From NCBI GenBank assembly GCA_016714985.1, contig JADKBS010000001.1, forward strand, positions 391,001-455,000: DNA of 64,000 nucleotides, in the 5' to 3' direction. Below, one piece after another: positions 1 to 7,943 of this stretch. The translations under genes were made by a program, and so were the position numbers. The notes under the pieces were generated by a model, which saw only the letters and a program-made list of their open reading frames with translations, searched no databases and was not told the DNA's origin. The stretch is from Saprospiraceae bacterium. GTDB lineage: Bacteria > Bacteroidota > Bacteroidia > Chitinophagales > Saprospiraceae. How positions within the stretch are numbered: the stretch's first letter is position 1; each line of letters starts with the position of its first letter.

Positions 1-243
1 GTGGACAAGGAGTTGCTCACCATCTCGGCTTCCAAAAAAGCGGAGGCCAGCGAAGAGAACAAAGAAGAACACTACACCCGCAGGGAGTTCAGCTACCTTG
101 AGTTCAAGCGCAGCTTCCACCTGCCCGAGTCGGTTGATGCCAATAACATCAAGGCCAGCTACGAGAACGGCGTACTGCACGTCATCATCGAAAAGAAGCC
201 GGAAGCCAAGCCGCAACCAGCGAGGGTGATTGAAATCGGCTGA
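1..243 (+). CDS. Hsp20/alpha-crystallin small heat shock protein, C-terminal part (gene runs off the left edge)
   Basis: ATP-independent holdase chaperone that binds unfolding proteins in the cytoplasm. The 80 visible residues are the second half of an alpha-crystallin domain. They contain the strand motif ENGVLHVIIEKK, which is the family's characteristic xxGVL signature, followed by a short tail ending RVIEIG, which fits the conserved I-x-I motif used for oligomer contacts. Base 1 is in frame and reads GTG, but the family is usually 140-150 residues long, so this is almost certainly an internal codon and the true start lies outside the window. The gene is followed 30 bp later by a strong hairpin terminator. 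Family assignment is firm; nothing can be said about regulation. Confidence 0.9.
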   Translation: MDKELLTISASKKAEASEENKEEHYTRREFSYLEFKRSFHLPESVDANNIKASYENGVLHVIIEKKPEAKPQPARVIEIG

Positions 244-273
244 TCCAGCGCACCTGGTTTTAACCTAAAAACG

Positions 274-309
274 ACTGGCCGGGAAGTGACTTCCCGGCCA
301 GTTTTTTTT
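274..309. terminator. Bidirectional rho-independent terminator between hsp20 and bamA
   Basis: A perfect 14-bp inverted repeat (274-287 with 289-302) is followed on the plus strand by eight T and preceded by an A run that serves as a T run on the minus strand. It lies between two convergent genes and can end both transcripts. Confidence 0.85.
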
Positions 310-368
310 GTTCGGGAAATTCATTTCCCGACGAGTTGACAATAGGGGGAATAGGTTCCCAAACTACT

Positions 369-2942
369 TTACTCCGGCTCAAAGCCGAGCACGATGTTGA
401 AGGTGCCAAGGCTTGAAATTTTTCCAGATGGGTTGGCTTTGTCGAATCCAAGGCCATAATCAAAGCCAAGCACACCGAACATCGGCAGGAAGACCCGGAG
501 ACCGGCGCCCACCGAGCGTTTCATGTCGAAGGGGTTGTAGTCCCTCGCCCTGCGCCATGAGTTGCTGCCCTGTGCGAACACGTGGGCATAGATAGTGGAG
601 CTTGGGTTCAGCGACAGCGGATAGCGCAACTCCAATGTTATCTTTTGGTACAGCGGCGTTGCGTTCATGTCCGTATTGCTGCCCTTGAAGCGGTTGTTTT
701 CATAATCGCTCTGCTTGTAGCCCCTCGAACTGATGATTTCCGTTCCTGTGAAGAAGCCAAACTGCTGGTTGTTGAGGCCGTCGCCGCCAAGCTGGAAGCG
801 CTCAAATGGCGATACGCCTATCTCCTTGTTGTAAGCACCAAGGAAACCGAACTTGGCATCCGCCTTTATCACCAACTTGCCCACCAGGGTCTGGTACCAT
901 TCGGCGTTTACCTTCCATTTGTGGTACTCCAAGAACTTGAAGCGTTGCTCTGTGGGCAAATCGGCGTATTCTTTTTTGTTGAACAAAGAGTAAGGCGGTG
1001 TGAACTGCAAGGACACCTGCACCCTGGAGCCTTCCTGCGGGAAAATTGGGTTGTTGATGGTGGTGCGGGCGATGGTCTGCGTGACGCTGAAGTTGCGGAA
1101 GGTGCCCTCTGAAACCCCCTCCCCGTCGTCGGTGCGGAAGAGGCCACGCTGGCTGAAGATGTAGTTCTGCAGCTTGATGACCTGTAGGTTGAGCGAGGTG
1201 GACGAGATGAAATTGTCGTCCGGTTTCTTCAAGCGGGTGCCGAGGCTGATGGTCACGCCGCCATTGGTCAGCTTGCCATAGAATTCGCTGTTGCGGTTCT
1301 GGCCGTTGGACAGGATGGATACGAAGCCCGCCACCGTGAGCGAATTGGGCTTTTTACCGCCCAGCCAAGGTTCCGTGAAGGAGACATTGTACGACTGAAA
1401 GTAGCGTCCGTTGGTCTGCGCACGCAAGGAGAGGCGTTGGCCATCGCCTTGCGGCAATGGGCTCCAGGTATCTTTCTTGAAAATATTGCGGGCCGAGAAG
1501 TTGTTGAAGGCAACGCCAAGGGTGCCGATGACGCCGTTGCGGCGACCGCCCCAGCCTGCCGAAAGCTCCAACTGATCGGAAGGCTTTTCTTCCAAGGTAT
1601 AAACAATGTCCACGGTGCCCCGCTGCGGGTTCACGGGTGGTTCGATGCCTAGATTTTCCGGGTTGAAATAGCCCAGGTTGATGATTTGACGCTGTGAGCG
1701 GATGATGTCCGAGCGACTGAACTTCTCGCCCGGCACGGTGAACAATTCCCGCCTCACCACGTGCTCGTGCGTACGGTCGTTGCCCTTGATGATGACCTTG
1801 TCAATGGTCGCCTGCGGTCCTTCAAAAATGCGCAGTTCCAGGTCAATGGAATCGCTCGCTACGGCCACTTCGATGGGGTCAACGTTGAAAAAGAGGTAGC
1901 CGTTGTCCATATAGAGCGAACTCACGTCACGGCCATCCTGGCTGAAGCGGAGGCGGGTTTCGAGCAGTTCGGCATTATAAACATCGCCTTTTTTGATGCC
2001 CAGTACGTTGTCGAGGTCCTTGGCGGCATAGATGGAATTGCCCTTCCAGATGATGTTGCGGAAATAGTAGCGGCTGCCTTCCTCCAAGTCTATATGAATG
2101 AGGAGGTTGCCCTTGGAGCCGTCCTTTTCGGTGGCCCGCCAGGTGCTGTCGCCCATGATGCGGGCGTCACGGAAGCCCACTTTGTTATAGTACGCTATGA
2201 TTTTTTGCTTGTCGGCCTCGTAGTCGGGGCGGATGAGCTTGGAGCCAGAGAAGATGCGTCGCTTGCGGCGGGTCTCCTTCATCAGGCCACGCAGCTTGCG
2301 GGCCTTCACGTTCTCGTTGCCGGAGAAGGTGATGTCGTCAATCTTGACCTTCGTGCCCCGGTCAATGTCAAAAACAAGCTTGACGGAGTTGATGCGGGTG
2401 GTGTCGGGGAATTCGCTCACAGTTGCCTTTACATCGTAAAAACCTTTGTCGATAAAGTATTTTTGGATGCCAAAAGCCGAACTGGCCTTGATGGCGTCGG
2501 TGACGATGCCGCCTTTTATGAGGTATTTGTTCACCTCCTCGTTCAGGTCGTCGTGGGTGCCTTTCTTGACGCCCTTGTACGAGTGGGTGGTGAGGCGTGG
2601 CCGTTCCACCACGACGATTTCGAGGAAAATCACATCGCCGATGGTCTTTTCCTTGTAAATCTGCACATCGGTGAAAAGGCTGAGCTTGTACAGGGCCTTC
2701 ACGGCCCGTGGTATCTCGCCGCCAGGCACCCGTATGCGGTCGCCCACCCGGAAGCCTGCGATGGAGATGATGGCCCCGGGGTCGCTGAACGTGGCGCCGG
2801 TGACCCGGATGCCGCCGATTTCGTAGTCCCTAGGCTTGGAATAATCAAGCACGGGGGGCAGCGTGTCGGTCTGTGCAGCGGCATTGCCCGACAGGGCGAA
2901 AGCGAATAGAAGTGGTAAAAATCCTGTTAAGAAATATTTCAT
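369..2942 (-). CDS. bamA: Outer membrane protein assembly factor BamA (Omp85 family)
   Basis: Core subunit of the machine that folds beta-barrel proteins into the outer membrane. The 857-residue product starts with a Sec signal peptide (about residues 1-23, ending NAAAQ), followed by about five POTRA domains (roughly residues 40-440) and a C-terminal 16-strand barrel ending in GFEPE. The segment with RGYKQSDYENN lies in the lid-lock region of the barrel. The N-terminal DYEIGGIRVTGA start of POTRA1 is typical of Bacteroidota homologues. The uppS gene lies 257 bp upstream in the same direction, a neighbourhood common in this phylum. The reading frame is intact. Length and domain order match the family, so confidence is high. 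Confidence 0.95.
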   Translation of the reverse strand: MKYFLTGFLPLLFAFALSGNAAAQTDTLPPVLDYSKPRDYEIGGIRVTGATFSDPGAIISIAGFRVGDRIRVPGGEIPRAVKALYKLSLFTDVQIYKEKTIGDVIFLEIVVVERPRLTTHSYKGVKKGTHDDLNEEVNKYLIKGGIVTDAIKASSAFGIQKYFIDKGFYDVKATVSEFPDTTRINSVKLVFDIDRGTKVKIDDITFSGNENVKARKLRGLMKETRRKRRIFSGSKLIRPDYEADKQKIIAYYNKVGFRDARIMGDSTWRATEKDGSKGNLLIHIDLEEGSRYYFRNIIWKGNSIYAAKDLDNVLGIKKGDVYNAELLETRLRFSQDGRDVSSLYMDNGYLFFNVDPIEVAVASDSIDLELRIFEGPQATIDKVIIKGNDRTHEHVVRRELFTVPGEKFSRSDIIRSQRQIINLGYFNPENLGIEPPVNPQRGTVDIVYTLEEKPSDQLELSAGWGGRRNGVIGTLGVAFNNFSARNIFKKDTWSPLPQGDGQRLSLRAQTNGRYFQSYNVSFTEPWLGGKKPNSLTVAGFVSILSNGQNRNSEFYGKLTNGGVTISLGTRLKKPDDNFISSTSLNLQVIKLQNYIFSQRGLFRTDDGEGVSEGTFRNFSVTQTIARTTINNPIFPQEGSRVQVSLQFTPPYSLFNKKEYADLPTEQRFKFLEYHKWKVNAEWYQTLVGKLVIKADAKFGFLGAYNKEIGVSPFERFQLGGDGLNNQQFGFFTGTEIISSRGYKQSDYENNRFKGSNTDMNATPLYQKITLELRYPLSLNPSSTIYAHVFAQGSNSWRRARDYNPFDMKRSVGAGLRVFLPMFGVLGFDYGLGFDKANPSGKISSLGTFNIVLGFEPE

Positions 2943-3199
2943 GCAAAGGGTCTATCTTTTCAAAAAGGATTGCAAAGAAACGCAGCTTTGGCCAAACTCA
3001 TGTAGGCATGGCCGAAAATAGTCGGTTGCGATAGGTAAAGGTGTGCTTTGGAGGGGCGGGGGTTGTATGGAGAGTTGGCCCTAAAGGAGTAAACAGTTCG
3101 ATAGTTTACAGTGGGCATTCATTAGTCGATTAGTAGCTGCTAGGAAATCGTCAAGCTTTAAGGCTAAATGACTTCGAGACAGTTTGCCGAACTGCCAAC

Positions 3200-3940
3200 T
3201 CACACCAGTTGCTCGCTCGTCTTCCCAAACCTCCGCTCCCTGTTCTGGAAATCGAGGATGGCCTGGTAGAGGTGCTCCCGGCGGAAGTCGGGCCAAAGGG
3301 TGGGGGTGAAGTAAAGCTCGGCGTAGGCGATTTGCCAGAGGAGGAAATTACTGATGCGGTTCTCGCCGCTGGTGCGGATGAGCAGTTCGGGGTCGGGTAT
3401 GCCAGCAGTGGAAAGTGCGTTGGAGAAGGCTTCGTCGTCAATGTCGGCTGGCTCGATTTCGCCCGACTTGGCGGCCTTCGCCAATTTGCGGGCCGCTTCT
3501 ACGATTTCCCATTTGGCGCTGTAGTTCAAGGCCAGCACGAGGGTCATGCGGGGGTTTTGCTTCGTGTCCTCCATGGCCTGGAGGAGGGTCTTTCGGCTTT
3601 TTTCGGGCAGGCGGCTCAGGTCGCCGATGGCTTGCAGGCGCACGCCGTTCTCGTTCAGTGTCTTGATTTCTTTCTTGATCGTCTCCACGAGCAGCGTCAT
3701 CAGGGCGCTGACCTCGGCCTCGGGGCGGTTCCAGTTCTCGGTGGAGAAAGCGTAGAGCGTCAGGTATTTCACGCCTAGCTCGGTGCAGGCTTCCGTGGTC
3801 TCCCGCACGGCCTTCACGCCATTGCGGTGGCCGAACACACGGGGCATCCCGTGTTCCTTCGCCCAGCGGCCGTTGCCATCCATGATGACGGCTATGTGCC
3901 GGGGCAATTTCTCCAAATTGATTTTTGACTTTAAATCCAT
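3200..3940 (-). CDS. uppS: Isoprenyl transferase (undecaprenyl diphosphate synthase)
   Basis: Adds isopentenyl diphosphate units to farnesyl diphosphate to make the C55 carrier lipid needed for peptidoglycan and surface glycans. The 246-residue protein has the Mg-binding, substrate-anchoring motif HIAVIMDGNGRWA near residues 15-27, the FSTENWNRP motif and the C-terminal region with SGENRISNFLLWQIAY and DFRREHL. All belong to the cis-prenyltransferase family. The start at 3940 gives MDLKSKI, with the conserved core beginning about 14 residues later. A TATTTTTG box lies 33 bp upstream on the minus strand. It is transcribed toward bamA, and the product feeds the WecA-like enzyme encoded divergently next door. 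Confidence 0.95.
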   Translation of the reverse strand: MDLKSKINLEKLPRHIAVIMDGNGRWAKEHGMPRVFGHRNGVKAVRETTEACTELGVKYLTLYAFSTENWNRPEAEVSALMTLLVETIKKEIKTLNENGVRLQAIGDLSRLPEKSRKTLLQAMEDTKQNPRMTLVLALNYSAKWEIVEAARKLAKAAKSGEIEPADIDDEAFSNALSTAGIPDPELLIRTSGENRISNFLLWQIAYAELYFTPTLWPDFRREHLYQAILDFQNRERRFGKTSEQLV

Positions 3941-3972
3941 TGATGGAACTGCATGTGTCGCTTTTAGGCTCG

Positions 3973-3980
3973 CAAAAATA
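3973..3980 (-). promoter_or_regulatory. Candidate -7 box (TATTTTTG) for uppS
   Basis: Matches the Bacteroidota TAnnTTTG consensus on the minus strand, 33 bp before the uppS start. No well-spaced -33 TTG was found. Confidence 0.45.
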
Positions 3981-4038
3981 ACAATTGCTGACAGTTCACC
4001 CGCTTGATTTTTGGCACGGAATGCAGGCAGGCGGTTCG

Positions 4039-4196
4039 TGAGGTTTCTGGTCTCACGGAGGTACCTGCTAAAATCAATTTTGTCTATGTTGACTTGCGAC
4101 AGCGCCCATCCTAAAAATGATGGTCATTTCCAATTGAACAAGAAACCTCCGTGAAACCGTGAAACCTGAAACCGTGAAACCTGAAACCAGAAACAT
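4039..4196. repeat. Repeat family I: GAAACC(T/G) array with inverted left arm
   Basis: The right arm (about 4141-4195) is a tandem run of GTGAAACC/TGAAACC units. The left arm (about 4039-4064) carries the complementary GGTTTC...TCACGGAGGT. Together they can fold into an imperfect hairpin with a loop of about 75 bases. The element fills most of the 346-bp gap between the divergent uppS and WecA-like genes. Confidence 0.6.
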
Positions 4197-4242
4197 GCAA
4201 ACCATTACAGTGCCTTCCCATAAATATGTAAGTTCCGCAAGT

Positions 4243-4250
4243 TATCTTTG
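4243..4250 (+). promoter_or_regulatory. Candidate -7 box (TATCTTTG) for the WecA-like gene
   Basis: Perfect TAnnTTTG match 37 bp before the ATG at 4287, downstream of repeat family I. Confidence 0.5.
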
Positions 4251-4286
4251 CCCCCGATTGCTCAATTCACTTACAACCCGTTACGA

Positions 4287-5378
4287 ATGTACGACTACGA
4301 TGTCATCATCAGCTTCATCACGGCCTTCACGCTGACGTACTTCGTCATTCCGCCCATCATCCGGGTCGCCATTGCAAAGCACCTGTACGACGAACCCAAC
4401 GAGCGCCGTAGCCACTTCGAGCCAACACCAAGGCTTGGCGGCGTGGCCATCTTCGCTGGAGCTATTTTTAGCATCATGCTTTGGACACCGTTCACGGAGT
4501 ACGGCGGCGACATACAATACGTACTCTGTGCTTTCATCCTCATCTTCCTCATTGGGGTGAAGGACGACATCACAGAGATTTCCCCTTCCAAGAAACTCTT
4601 GGTGGAAATCCTGGCGGCAGGCATCCTCTTCTTCAAGGCCGATGTGCGCATCACGGGCCTGCATGGCATTATGGGCATCGAAGAGATTGCGCCCGTCTGG
4701 AGCGCAATGCTCACCATATTCACCATCATCGTCATCATCAACGCCATCAACCTGATGGACGGCATCAACGGGCTTTCGGGCAGCCTCACCATCCTGATCA
4801 CGGGCACCATCGGCATTTGGTTTTTGCTGATAAAACGTTATGATTTCGCCATCATGGCACTCTCCGCTGCTGGCGCAACGGCGGCTTTCCTCAAGTACAA
4901 CTACTCTCCCGCCCGCATCTTCATGGGCGACACGGGGGCGCTGCTATTGGGGCTTATCTGCTCCATATTGGCCATCAATTTCATCGAGTACAACAGCCAG
5001 TTGGAAGACCTGCACCCGTTCAAAATCAATGCGGCACCGGGCGTGGCCATTGGCATCCTCATCCTTCCACTGTTCGATACGTTGCGGGTTTTCACTACCC
5101 GTATTCTAAAAGGCAAGCACCCGCTGCACCCCGACCGCACCCATATCCACCACCTGCTGCTCGACACGGGCCTTAGCCACATGCAGGCAACCGGCGTGCT
5201 CGTTGGCGTCAACGTGTTCTTCATCGTACTCGGCTTCTTGTTACAGCTCTATACGAACAATGCGCTGCTCATCATCCTATTGCTTGTAGGCATTGCTTCA
5301 TTGATGGTAAGTGGGTTGATTTATTCGCTTTATAAAAAAAGCATCAAGGCGAACCTTGCCGATTCAAAAAATATTTGA
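4287..5378 (+). CDS. Undecaprenyl-phosphate N-acetylhexosamine-1-phosphate transferase (WecA/TagO/MraY family)
   Basis: Polytopic inner-membrane enzyme that transfers a sugar-1-phosphate from a UDP-sugar to undecaprenyl phosphate, starting O-antigen, capsule or other surface-glycan synthesis. The 363-residue protein has about ten membrane helices and the family hallmarks: DDE-like GVKDDI, NLMDGINGLSG, MGDTGA and the cytoplasmic HPDRTHIHH loop that distinguishes WecA/TagO from MraY. An in-frame start at 4248 exists, but MYDYD at 4287 begins directly before the first helix and sits 37 bp after a promoter-like box, so it is preferred. The substrate sugar cannot be told from the sequence. Confidence 0.9.
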   Translation: MYDYDVIISFITAFTLTYFVIPPIIRVAIAKHLYDEPNERRSHFEPTPRLGGVAIFAGAIFSIMLWTPFTEYGGDIQYVLCAFILIFLIGVKDDITEISPSKKLLVEILAAGILFFKADVRITGLHGIMGIEEIAPVWSAMLTIFTIIVIINAINLMDGINGLSGSLTILITGTIGIWFLLIKRYDFAIMALSAAGATAAFLKYNYSPARIFMGDTGALLLGLICSILAINFIEYNSQLEDLHPFKINAAPGVAIGILILPLFDTLRVFTTRILKGKHPLHPDRTHIHHLLLDTGLSHMQATGVLVGVNVFFIVLGFLLQLYTNNALLIILLLVGIASLMVSGLIYSLYKKSIKANLADSKNI

Positions 5379-5576
5379 AAATGGCTGGCTATAAGTAGAA
5401 TTTGGAAATTAATTGAAATTAAGAAATTAGGACAAGTGGGTGATAATCAAACTAATGTGTTATAATTTACTTGCTTGAATCTTTGATTTCTCACTTTCCT
5501 AAGTATCAACTAATTTTCAACGAATTACTTAACGGTTTATGGTGATGAACAAAAGGCGGCTACTTTTTTCGCCCGA

Positions 5577-5677
5577 AAAGGGGCAGCGCCTCGGAATATT
5601 TGTAGCCATTACCGTTCCACCCCCGCCGCCAAGGGGCAGCGTCCCGAAATATTTGTAGCCATTACCGCTTCACCCCT
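5577..5677. repeat. Repeat family L: two tandem copies of a ~47-bp unit
   Basis: Units at about 5577-5624 and 5631-5677 both read aaGGGGCAGCG..., a short variable patch, ATATTTGTAGCCATTACCG, and a C-rich end. The copies are about 90% alike by eye. They lie in the 403-bp gap 5379-5781, whose remaining AT-rich part shows no gene. Confidence 0.7.
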
Positions 5678-5781
5678 ACACCTTGTTTGTTGGTTAGGAT
5701 TCCCGCTCAAGCGCTTATAAATACAATCCTTTATAGTCAGGAAAGGGAATGGCAAGGTCGAGTTGATACAGCAATAACTTT

Positions 5782-6810
5782 TTATCCGAAAATATCCCGC
5801 TCCTCCAACCTGTGCCGACGCCACGACACCAGCCACTCCACGGCCAGCAGCGCCAATCCGATGAACACAAACCATTGGAAATAGCTGTTGTACGACGAAA
5901 AAGCCCGTACCTCCAATTCTTGTTTTTCCATTTGATCAATGCGGCCTTGAAGTGCCTCCGCCACGGCAACATCGCCTTGGCTGATATGAAAATAGGTGCC
6001 GCCGCCCTTCTGGGCAAGGTCGGCGAGCATGGGTTCGTTTAGCTTGCTGCGCACGGGCTGGCCGCTCTCATCCCGCTTGTAGTCTTCCCGCCCGCCAATG
6101 CTCATGGGGATGAAACTCCCCTCCGCCGTGCCCACGCCCACCGTGAACTGGATGATGCCCTCTTCCTTGGCACTTTCCGCTTGCGAAACGGCCTCGCCGT
6201 CATGGTCTTCGCCATCGGTGATGACCACGAGCGCCTTGTGCGACTTGTTTTCTTCGGTTTGGAACGCCCTCCGGGCAACAGCTATGGCCTCGCCGATGGC
6301 CGTGCCCTGTGAGGCAGCCAGTTCAGGGCTTGCGCTCCGCAGGAAAATTTCGGCGGCGGCATAGTCCGTGGTGACGGGCATTTGCAGGTAGGCGCTCCCG
6401 GCAAAGAACACCAGCCCAACCCGCTCACCTTTTAGTTTTTCCACGAGGTTCTCCCCAAACTTCTTCGCCCGCTCCAGGCGGCTGGGGGCAATGTCCTGGG
6501 CGTACATGCTGTTGGATATATCGAGGGCGATGAGCACGTCCACGCTCTTGCGCTTCACTTTCTCCCGCTTGCTGCCCCACTGTGGGTTGGCCGCTCCAAG
6601 GATGAGGAAGGCCGTTGCAAGCAACAGCAAGCCGAACTTCAACTGGTGCTTCCAGCGGCTCGCCCCTGGCATCAGCAGCGGGGCGAGGTGGCTCTCCGCA
6701 AAACGGCCTATCGCCTTTTTGCGCCAGCGCCAAAACAACCAAAATACCACCGCCAGCAGCGGCAGCAGGGCTAAAGCGTAGAGGTAGGTAGGATGCTCGA
6801 ATCGGAACAT
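5782..6810 (-). CDS. VWA-domain membrane protein, BatB-like
   Basis: Bat (Bacteroides aerotolerance) family proteins carry a von Willebrand A domain facing the periplasm and are thought to support envelope stress tolerance. The 342-residue product begins MFRFEHPTYLYALALLP, with two N-terminal membrane helices (about 8-28 and 55-75). It then has a VWA domain with a MIDAS motif DISNS near residue 95, a supporting Thr, and VITDGEDHDGE, and it ends with a helix near residues 310-330. The GGTYFHIS..., SYFQWF and EWLVSWRRH features of the C-terminal region resemble BatB more than BatA. No other bat genes (moxR, DUF58, batA, TPR batC) are beside it, which is unusual because these are normally clustered. 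BatA is the alternative. Confidence 0.75.
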   Translation of the reverse strand: MFRFEHPTYLYALALLPLLAVVFWLFWRWRKKAIGRFAESHLAPLLMPGASRWKHQLKFGLLLLATAFLILGAANPQWGSKREKVKRKSVDVLIALDISNSMYAQDIAPSRLERAKKFGENLVEKLKGERVGLVFFAGSAYLQMPVTTDYAAAEIFLRSASPELAASQGTAIGEAIAVARRAFQTEENKSHKALVVITDGEDHDGEAVSQAESAKEEGIIQFTVGVGTAEGSFIPMSIGGREDYKRDESGQPVRSKLNEPMLADLAQKGGGTYFHISQGDVAVAEALQGRIDQMEKQELEVRAFSSYNSYFQWFVFIGLALLAVEWLVSWRRHRLEERDIFG

Positions 6811-6812
6811 TT

Positions 6813-6890
6813 TACGATAGACGGTGTACGATAGACGGTGGACGGCTAACGGTACTCCCCGTCAACCGTCTATCGTCAACCGTCAACCGA
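6813..6890. repeat. Repeat family B copy 1: hairpin of GACGGT / ACCGTC units
   Basis: The left arm (about 6813-6853) repeats ACGATAGACGGTG and GGACGG. The right arm (about 6858-6889) repeats CCGTCAACCGTCTATCGT, its inverse. The element occupies nearly the whole 93-bp gap between the epimerase stop and the BatB-like start, ending 2 bp from the start codon. Confidence 0.75.
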
Positions 6891-6903
6891 TTTAACGCAA
6901 AGG

Positions 6904-7818
6904 TCAGATTTTTCTCCGTAACAAATCCTTCAAGGCAGGCAGCAAATCGGGAAAGTTGGAGCGGAAGCCCGCTGCTTCCAGCTTTTTGGAAGAAACACGG
7001 GCGCTGTCGAAGACCACGTCGGCCATTTCACCCATGGCGACCCGCAGGATAATCTCAGGAGCAGGGAGCATGATGGCGGGCCTACCGATGGCTTTTTTCA
7101 ATTCGCAAACGAGGTCTTTGTTTCGGAACGGGTGCGGTGCGACACCGTTGTAAATGCCACTAAAACGCTCATTTTCAATGGCTTCCATGAAAATCCGGCA
7201 GATGTCGTCAATATGAATCCATGACATCCACTGCTGGCCGTTACCGAAGTAAGTGGCATTGAAAAACTTGAATGGGATGAGCATTTTCTCCAGCGCCCCG
7301 CCCTGCGTCGAGAACACCACGCCGATGCGAATGACCACCGTTCGGAGGCCCGTTTTTGCGATTTCATCAATGGCCTGCTCCCATTTCGATACCGATTCTG
7401 CGAGGAAACTATTCGCGCCAGCAGGGTCGGTCTCGGTGAGCAGTTGGTCGCCCCGACTGCCGTAAAAACCAATGGCGGAGGCAGAGATGAACGCCTTCGG
7501 CGGTGTCGGGCGGCGCTCGATGGCGGCCTTGAGCAGCAGGGTGCTGTCCACCCGGCTGCTGATGATGAGTTGCTTGCGCTCCGGCGTCCATCGCTCGTCA
7601 GCGATACCCGCCCCAGCGAGGTTGATGATAAAATCGGCCCGGTCAACAGCGGCTTGGTCAATGGTCTTTTTCGTCAAATCCCAGGCATAAGCAGGGTATT
7701 TTGCCTTCAAATCCTGCTTGCGGCTGAGGTGAAGCACGGTGTGGCCCGCAGATTGGAGCATTTGGCTGAGGTGCTTTCCAACGAGGCCGGTGCCTCCGGC
7801 AATGAGTATGGTGGACAT
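6904..7818 (-). CDS. TIGR01777-family NAD(P)-binding epimerase/reductase (YfcH/SulA-like)
   Basis: Extended short-chain dehydrogenase of unknown substrate. The 304-residue protein shows the N-terminal Rossmann motif GGTGLVG (residues 8-14), followed by the INLAGAGIADERWT block and SRVDSTLLL. It also has SASAIGFYG with the catalytic YG and the C-terminal region PFRNKDL...GRPAIMLPAP...GEMADVVFDSARV. That signature set defines the TIGR01777 (formerly cell-division-inhibitor SulA-annotated) family; the common SulA label is misleading. Transcribed with the BatB-like gene downstream, separated only by a family B repeat. Length is normal and the frame intact. Confidence 0.9.
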   Translation of the reverse strand: MSTILIAGGTGLVGKHLSQMLQSAGHTVLHLSRKQDLKAKYPAYAWDLTKKTIDQAAVDRADFIINLAGAGIADERWTPERKQLIISSRVDSTLLLKAAIERRPTPPKAFISASAIGFYGSRGDQLLTETDPAGANSFLAESVSKWEQAIDEIAKTGLRTVVIRIGVVFSTQGGALEKMLIPFKFFNATYFGNGQQWMSWIHIDDICRIFMEAIENERFSGIYNGVAPHPFRNKDLVCELKKAIGRPAIMLPAPEIILRVAMGEMADVVFDSARVSSKKLEAAGFRSNFPDLLPALKDLLRRKI

Positions 7819-7824
7819 GGATGT

Positions 7825-7865
7825 TTATGATTGTGGATTTACGATTGCGGATTTACGATTGTGGG
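7825..7865. repeat. Repeat family A copy 1: TACGATTGCGGATT units
   Basis: Three imperfect tandem units of (T)TACGATTG(C/T)GGATT directly in front of the epimerase start (7818), so probably within its leader. Confidence 0.7.
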
Positions 7866-7943
7866 GCATATTGCCTTTCAAAAGCAAATCGTAAGCTATA
7901 CTTCTTGCGAGGTAACAACCGATGGTGCAAAAGGATTTGAGAA

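Noticed and set aside
1761..2909. 382-codon open frame antisense to bamA (and a similar 384-codon frame opposite fadH at 8778-9932)
   Set aside because: Long antisense frames are expected in GC-rich genes; translations show no family features and the opposite strand encodes well-defined proteins.
3096..3200. Degenerate family C-like sequence after uppS
   Set aside because: Some units (GAACTGCCAACT) are visible but too decayed to set boundaries, so it was not listed as a repeat.
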